Shown one piece after another: positions 58,932 to 64,000 of a stretch of 64,000 bases of DNA. A program made the translations under genes and the position numbers. The notes below the pieces were generated by a model. That model searched no databases and was not told the DNA's origin. It saw only the letters and a list, made by a program, of their open reading frames with translations. The stretch is from Thiobius zoothamnicola (GTDB lineage: Bacteria > Pseudomonadota > Gammaproteobacteria > Chromatiales > Chromatiaceae): assembly GCA_963678215.1 (NCBI GenBank), contig OY782758.1, forward strand, positions 1-64,000, written 5' to 3'. Each line of letters opens with the position of its first letter. Position 1 is the stretch's first letter.

Positions 58932-58958
58932 TGTGACCGAATAGGCGAAATATTCAGC

Positions 58959-61900
58959 ATGATAGACATGAATCAGTCTGACAAGAATCAACCCTCTGAC
59001 GCTCAGGTCGGGCAGGAAAATTTGGGCGTTGCGGGTAATGTGGCGCGTTTTTTCATTAAATCCCCGTTGTCGCCGTTGCTCTATATTGCAATGCTGGCTT
59101 TGGGGATTTTGGGATTGCTGATTACCCCGCGTCAGGAAGACCCGCAAATTTCCGTGCCGATGGTTGATCTGTTTGTCCAATACCCAGGGGCTGACGTACA
59201 GCAGGTCGAAGCGCTGGCGGTGCAGCCGTTGGAGCGGCTGATGTTTGAGATTGATGGCGTTGAACATGTGTATTCCGCCGTTGAACGTGGCCAAGGCGTC
59301 GTTACCATACAATTTGAAGTCGGCGAACAGATGGAGCCGTCCTTGGTCAAGGTCAACGATAAGTTGGCTTCAAACCGTGATCGCATACCGAATGGTGTGT
59401 TGCCGCCTTTGGTGAAGGCGAAAGGCATTGATGATGTTCCCGTGGTGACGATTACTTTATGGTCAGAGAAGGACTATAACGGTGATGGCGTGCCGGATGT
59501 GGATGATTCGCAATTACGCCGTTTGGCGCAGTCTCTTTTGCAACATATTAAAGAGATTCCGGAAACGGGGAACAGTTTTGTATCCGGTGGACGTGCCGAG
59601 CAAGTGATTGTTGAAATTTATCCTGAACGTCTGGCTGGATTTGGCTTGAGCGTCGGACAAGTAGCGCAAACCATCCGTGCCGCAAACGCCGAGCAACAGA
59701 TGGGCGGAATCGAGTCTGGCGGTTCCCATATGGTCGTCGTATCCGGTTCTTTTTTGCAAACGGTTGAAGATATCCAGCAGTTGCAGGTCGGTGATCATAA
59801 TGGCGTGCCTGTTTATGTGCATGATGTGGCGGAAGTGCGTCAAGGGCCGGAGGATGCCAAGCAGGCTGTGGCTTATTACTCGGGCGCGGCGAGCGGCGAT
59901 TTGGACAAAGCGGTGGCGGTGCCTGCGGTTACGATCGCTGTGGCGAAAAAGAAAGGCACGAATGGCGTACAGGTATCTCAAGATATCATCAAGCGGGTCA
60001 ATAGCTTGAAAGGACGCTTGATCCCGGATGATGTGCAGATCAGCATCACACGGGATTATGGTAAAAGCGCGGATCAGAAAGTGAATGATCTGATCAAGAA
60101 GTTGTTTATTGCGACTGGCTTCGTTTTTCTCTTGGTTTGGCTGGCTTTCCGCGCTTTAAAGCCGGCGGTGGTTGTGCTGCTGGTGATCCCTGTCGTGTTG
60201 TTGTTCACGATTTTGTGTGCTTGGTTGCTGGGCTTTACGATTGACCGGGTGTCTCTGTTCGCTTTGATTTTCTCGATTGGCATTCTGGTGGATGACGCTA
60301 TTGTCGTCGTCGAGAATATTTATCGGCGCTGGCTGGAAAATGGCGAGACGGGTTATGCGACGGCGATTGACGCTGTGCGTGAAGTGGGTAATCCGACCAT
60401 CCTGGCAACTTTCACGGTGATTGGCGCGCTGCTGCCGATGGGTTTTGTCAGCGGCATGATGGGTCCCTACATGTTGCCGATACCGGTATTGGGTTCCGTG
60501 GCGATGGGCATTTCGTTGTTCGCCGCTTTCGTCTTCACCCCTTGGCTGGCGATTCATGGTTGGTTCCGACCAACGATGAAATACCTGGAAACGGCGGAAA
60601 AACGCGAACATCAGGAAGCCGAATGGTTGGATGGCTTGTATCGCCGTATTTTGGTGCCGATGATTCGCAGCAAGGCGAAGGCGCGGACGTTCAAGCTGAT
60701 CATGTGGGGCGCACTTATCGTGATGTGCTCTTTTTTCTATTTCAAGTGGGTCGCAGTCAAAATGCTGCCGCTTGATAACAAACCTGAATTCGCCGTGGTC
60801 ATTGATATGCCGGAAGGCACAGCGTTGCCGGTTACCGGCAATATCGCTCATCAGGTGGCCGATAAATTACGCCGCATGCCGGAAGTGGTGGACGTGCAGA
60901 TTTATGTGGGTACGGCGCGCCCCTTCGATTTCAATGGCATGGTGAGGCACTACTATCTGCGCAACCAACCTTGGCAGGCTGAAGTTCAGGTGCAATTGGT
61001 TGATAAGGGTAAGCGTAAACGGTCGAGCCATAAAATCGCGGTTGATGCCAGAGAACAGATTGGCCATTTGGTTGGCGATACCGGGATGAGGTTCTCCGTG
61101 GTGGAGATGCCGCCGGGGCCGCCTGTATTGCAGTCTGTGGTGGCTGAGGTGTATGGCCCGGATGCGGATACCCGCCGTACAGTGGCGAGTGATTTAACCG
61201 AGGTTTTCGCCCAAACGGATAGCTTGCGTGATGTGGATAACTATATGCGCGAGCCGCATGAATATTGGCATTTTGAAATTGACTACCAAAAGGCACAACG
61301 TCGAGGCATTTCCGTTGAAGCGATCAACCGGGAACTCGCCATGGCGTTGGGTGGTTATGTGCTAGGTGATGTCAAGCAGCGCGCCGGTCACGAGCCGATC
61401 AATATCGTGGTGCAAATTCCGTTGGCGGAACGTTCCAATATATCGCGTCTGGGCGATATATTAGTCACCTCAAGCAGTGGCGTAGGCGTGCCATTACGTG
61501 AGTTGGGTCGTTTTGAGCGCCGTCAGGAATCTCCTGTCGTTTATCATAAGGACTTGCGCCCGGTTGAATATGTTGTGGCGGATGTCGGTGGTGATTTGGC
61601 CGCCCCGGTTTACGGTATGTTACAGGTGCAGGAGAAGTTGCTGGAGAGAGGTTGCGAGACGCCGGATGGCAATACCTTGTGTGACAATATCTCCTGGGCA
61701 GGTCCGCCGCCGGATGATAATCAATCAGCTTTTGAATGGGCAGGTGAGTGGACCGTCACCTATGAGACATTCCGTGATATGGGAATGGCTTTTGGTGCAG
61801 CGTTGATTTTGATTTATATTCTGGTGGTTTGGGAATTTGGCAATTTCCGTATTCCTGCCCTGATCATGGCGCCGATACCTTTGACTCTTTTAGGTATTAT

Positions 61901-62894
61901 TCCTGCCCATATGTTGTTTTTCCAGGTAGGTTGGGGCGGTGAGTTTACCGCGACTTCAATGATTGGCTGGATTGCTCTGGCAGGTATTATCGTGCGTAAC
62001 TCAATCCTGCTGGTGGATTTCTCCGTACATGAAATCCAGCACGGTTCAACAGTGGTTGAGGCTGTTTTACGCGCTTGTAAGACGCGGACGCGTCCGATTC
62101 TGATTACTGCACTGGCGTTAGTTTGCGGTTCTTCTGTCATTTTCTTTGATCCGATTTTCCAGGGCATGGCGATTTCTCTGGCTTCTGGCGTACTGGTTTC
62201 AACGATTTTGACCTTGATCGTGATCCCGTTGGGATGCGTGAGCGCCGCCAAATCGTTGTGTGAAGTGGCGGGTGTGGATTGTAGTGGTCGCTTACCTGGA
62301 GATTCTGATATACAGGGTTATGTGGCTCCTCAGCGGAGTGGCGAATCGATAGATTCTGCGCATCAACAACCTTTATGGGTGCGTGTGTGGGGCGCGGTAG
62401 CCACTGGACTGATTACACTGTTCATGTTGCTTCAGGGTATTACTGGACAATTAAAATCTTTGTTCAAGCGTCAGCAGGTGGGTTTGTCAGATTCTCGTTC
62501 CGAGAAATCTTCCCCGGCTGGGCATCAGGCGGGTTCTGATCGCCAAAAAAATGATGCGACAGAAGGGGCGTCGAAACAGGCTGAACCGGAAAAACCCCGG
62601 GAGCCAGCGGGTGATACGTCTGCTGATATGGATAATGCTGTTTTAGCACCACCGCGAAACGCGGGAAAACAGACGGGTTCTGATCAACCAGTGTCTGATA
62701 ATAAGGTTGTTGCGAAAAAACGTGGCGTTGGCAAAAAGGCGGGCGCGACTCCAAAAGTAGCGGTTCAGCAAGGCGTGACGAATAAAGTCACGGCCAAGTT
62801 GGCTCCTAAAAAAGAATCTGATAAGGATTCTGAAACGAATTTATCTACAAGAAAATCTGTCCGGATAAAACAGAACCCTTCCGATGAGAGTTAA
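58959..62894 (+). CDS. RND efflux transporter permease with unusual C-terminal extension
   Basis: The 1311-residue protein contains a full AcrB/MexB-like RND core (about residues 30-1100): TPRQEDPQISVPMVDLFVQY at the N-terminus and the proton-relay helix with SIGILVDDAIVVVENIYR. RND pumps are usually 1020-1060 residues. Here an additional membrane helix (about 1143-1165) and a long Lys/Ala/Ser/Pro-rich tail (about 1165-1311) follow. The tail is low-complexity and cytoplasmic by prediction. The substrate (drug, metal or lipid) is unknown. Confidence 0.88.
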   Translation: MIDMNQSDKNQPSDAQVGQENLGVAGNVARFFIKSPLSPLLYIAMLALGILGLLITPRQEDPQISVPMVDLFVQYPGADVQQVEALAVQPLERLMFEIDGVEHVYSAVERGQGVVTIQFEVGEQMEPSLVKVNDKLASNRDRIPNGVLPPLVKAKGIDDVPVVTITLWSEKDYNGDGVPDVDDSQLRRLAQSLLQHIKEIPETGNSFVSGGRAEQVIVEIYPERLAGFGLSVGQVAQTIRAANAEQQMGGIESGGSHMVVVSGSFLQTVEDIQQLQVGDHNGVPVYVHDVAEVRQGPEDAKQAVAYYSGAASGDLDKAVAVPAVTIAVAKKKGTNGVQVSQDIIKRVNSLKGRLIPDDVQISITRDYGKSADQKVNDLIKKLFIATGFVFLLVWLAFRALKPAVVVLLVIPVVLLFTILCAWLLGFTIDRVSLFALIFSIGILVDDAIVVVENIYRRWLENGETGYATAIDAVREVGNPTILATFTVIGALLPMGFVSGMMGPYMLPIPVLGSVAMGISLFAAFVFTPWLAIHGWFRPTMKYLETAEKREHQEAEWLDGLYRRILVPMIRSKAKARTFKLIMWGALIVMCSFFYFKWVAVKMLPLDNKPEFAVVIDMPEGTALPVTGNIAHQVADKLRRMPEVVDVQIYVGTARPFDFNGMVRHYYLRNQPWQAEVQVQLVDKGKRKRSSHKIAVDAREQIGHLVGDTGMRFSVVEMPPGPPVLQSVVAEVYGPDADTRRTVASDLTEVFAQTDSLRDVDNYMREPHEYWHFEIDYQKAQRRGISVEAINRELAMALGGYVLGDVKQRAGHEPINIVVQIPLAERSNISRLGDILVTSSSGVGVPLRELGRFERRQESPVVYHKDLRPVEYVVADVGGDLAAPVYGMLQVQEKLLERGCETPDGNTLCDNISWAGPPPDDNQSAFEWAGEWTVTYETFRDMGMAFGAALILIYILVVWEFGNFRIPALIMAPIPLTLLGIIPAHMLFFQVGWGGEFTATSMIGWIALAGIIVRNSILLVDFSVHEIQHGSTVVEAVLRACKTRTRPILITALALVCGSSVIFFDPIFQGMAISLASGVLVSTILTLIVIPLGCVSAAKSLCEVAGVDCSGRLPGDSDIQGYVAPQRSGESIDSAHQQPLWVRVWGAVATGLITLFMLLQGITGQLKSLFKRQQVGLSDSRSEKSSPAGHQAGSDRQKNDATEGASKQAEPEKPREPAGDTSADMDNAVLAPPRNAGKQTGSDQPVSDNKVVAKKRGVGKKAGATPKVAVQQGVTNKVTAKLAPKKESDKDSETNLSTRKSVRIKQNPSDES

Positions 62895-63441
62895 ACCGAG
62901 CAATTGGATTGCCAGTTTAGCTTAGTTGTTTGGCCGGAGACTGGCGTTTTCCCAAAGCGTTTCATCTTCGGTCCGGGAGAGGACTCAATGGTTCTCTCTT
63001 CTTATTTGCTGTTGGGTGTTTAGCGAGTATTGTCATGAGAGCGGGCACAGGCGGTTTGTGCATGGAATTGGCTGAGAAAGCGCAATTTACTGAGTGTAAA
63101 TGAGCATTCTGAATCCAGTTTTAGGGGTGAAGTGACAAAGTGTAGCCTCTTGACGATACTATCCAGTGCTTTGTCATGATTGGATTGACGGAGTACGCTA
63201 ACCCATCACTGAGTAATTGTCGCAAGCGCAGTGGAATATTTTTGGATTAAGCTGAGGTCTGTTGGCCTGGTGTTTAGCGATCAATCGTAAATATCCTGCT
63301 GTTCGTGGAATGATCAACTGCGCTTAAGTGTTTTTGCTGTGTAGACCTGTCTGCGTTGAGCTGGGGTTGTCTCTGTTGGCCGGAATGGTCTATGCGGTTT
63401 CAATCAGATTGGATCTGAATAAAACATGTTTGGTGAATAGC
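62895..63441. other. Intergenic region of about 550 bp with no gene seen
   Basis: Short open frames only. A weak hairpin GAGAG...CTCTC near 62990 is followed by a T-rich stretch and could end the efflux operon. I see no known RNA or repeat. Confidence 0.4.
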
Positions 63442-63921
63442 ATGAGTGAGAATCAAGAGTTGCAAGTGAAAGAGTTAAGTGAAAGCCCACAAGACGGTTA
63501 TTCGCGTTTGTCCGAAGTTTTTGAGGCGAGCGCGCGTCGATGGGAGTTAATCATTTATCCATCATTGGTCATGTTCATTGTGTTGGCAGCGTATGGTTTC
63601 TATTTGATTTTTAATTTACAGCGGGATGTGCATCAACTGGCGATCAGCGTCGATACCAATATGACTTCCTTGGCTGGCAATATGCAGATTGTTTCTGAAA
63701 ACATGCAGCAGATGACGAATAGCGTTAGAGTGATGACGACGAATCTGGATTCGATTGATCGTCAGGTTGCTAATCTGGAGCCGATTCGTATGAATATGAA
63801 TTCAATGGATCATGCCGTACGTTCAATGAGCCGGGCGACCCACTCTATCAATCATGCCACCCAAGGCATGAATCATAGCATCCGGCCCATGTCTTTTATG
63901 AACAATTTTTTACCCTGGTAG
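63442..63921 (+). CDS. Single-pass membrane protein with coiled-coil-like C-terminus
   Basis: A 159-residue protein from ATG 63442 (MSENQELQVKELSE). One membrane helix (about residues 35-58) is followed by Asn/Met-rich repeats of about 7-14 residues (VSENMQQMTNSVRVMTTNLD, then MNSMDHAVRSMSRATHSINH) predicted to form a periplasmic coiled coil. The frame extends 38 codons upstream without a good start. No family is assigned. Confidence 0.6.
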   Translation: MSENQELQVKELSESPQDGYSRLSEVFEASARRWELIIYPSLVMFIVLAAYGFYLIFNLQRDVHQLAISVDTNMTSLAGNMQIVSENMQQMTNSVRVMTTNLDSIDRQVANLEPIRMNMNSMDHAVRSMSRATHSINHATQGMNHSIRPMSFMNNFLPW

Positions 63922-63975
63922 TGGGTCGTTGGCATTATTCTGAATAATGGTTTATTCAATTAACGGAGAGTAAAA

Positions 63976-64000
63976 ATGGCTGAACTTTTTTCTGCGGAAT
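63976..64000 (+). CDS. Start of a gene cut off by the window end
   Basis: ATG 63976 follows GGAGAG at a good distance and reads MAELFSAE to the end of the window. Too little is present to identify the product. Confidence 0.5.

Noticed and set aside
58272..59312. Minus-strand frame of 346 codons opposite the RND adaptor and permease
   Set aside because: It crosses two well-supported plus-strand genes and has no family signature or start signal.

Overview
The window comes from a sulfur-oxidising gammaproteobacterium. The best evidence is the tail of a dsr operon (dsrL-dsrJ-dsrO-dsrP), whose J, O and P products form the membrane complex of the reverse dissimilatory sulfite reductase pathway. 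A gammaproteobacterial-style rpmH-rnpA-yidC-mnmE block, a T6SS and the absence of photosynthesis genes fit a chemotrophic sulfur oxidiser. The genus cannot be fixed from the sequence alone. No rRNA, tRNA or CRISPR array was recognised.

Layout. 0-6.3 kb: dsrLJOP ending at a strong terminator, then a three-gene proton-translocating transhydrogenase (pntAA-pntAB-pntB). 6.4-10.4 kb, minus strand: a BtuCD/FecCD-type importer with a translationally coupled HAD hydrolase, and an orphan urtA-like binding protein. 10.7-11.5 kb: a single toxin-antitoxin gene cassette with its own attC site. 11.5-29 kb: core genes, comprising envelope proteins (DUF302, DUF350, lytic transglycosylase, AmiC-type amidase), comF, bioB-bioF, a NYN nuclease, mnmE-hepT-mntA-yidC-rnpA-rpmH (a toxin-antitoxin pair inside a conserved operon), a SWIM protein, rsmE, rimI and rpe-gph. 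29.1-35.5 kb, minus strand: part of a type VI secretion cluster (tssA, tssM, a VasL-like gene). 35.5-36.7 kb: insertion-sequence debris. 49.3-57.5 kb: IS3 debris, then an operon leuB-(hydroxyacid dehydrogenase)-nagZ-ald, a ygiC-like ATP-grasp gene, and argA-msrP. 57.7-62.9 kb: an RND efflux adaptor and permease, the permease with an unusual C-terminal tail. The window ends in a membrane/coiled-coil protein and the first codons of another gene.

The main discovery is 36.7-49.3 kb. This AT-rich stretch, with every resident gene on the plus strand, is a chromosomal integron cassette array. Almost every one- or two-gene unit ends in a palindromic site that starts near the stop codon with (G/T)CTAACA or ATAACA and closes with GCGTTAGN or GCGTTATG. 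I count about a dozen such attC sites. No integron integrase is visible, so within this window it is a CALIN (cluster of attC sites lacking an integrase). Cassettes carry a TIR-domain protein, a PD-(D/E)XK-like nuclease, a TIGR02391/HEPN-like protein, an excalibur lipoprotein, a DUF4145-like protein, a Tlde1-type peptidoglycan-modifying T6SS effector with a lipoprotein that is probably its immunity factor, a CHAT/caspase-like peptidase, DUF4236 and membrane proteins, a nuclease-like protein cut off by an IS4-family element, a DUF4160/DUF2442 pair, an RHH protein with a partner interrupted by an amber codon, a HigBA2-type pair and a 4-oxalocrotonate tautomerase. A group IIC-like intron 3' end lies beside one attC site. 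The array looks like a stockpile of defence, competition and stabilisation genes next to a T6SS cluster.
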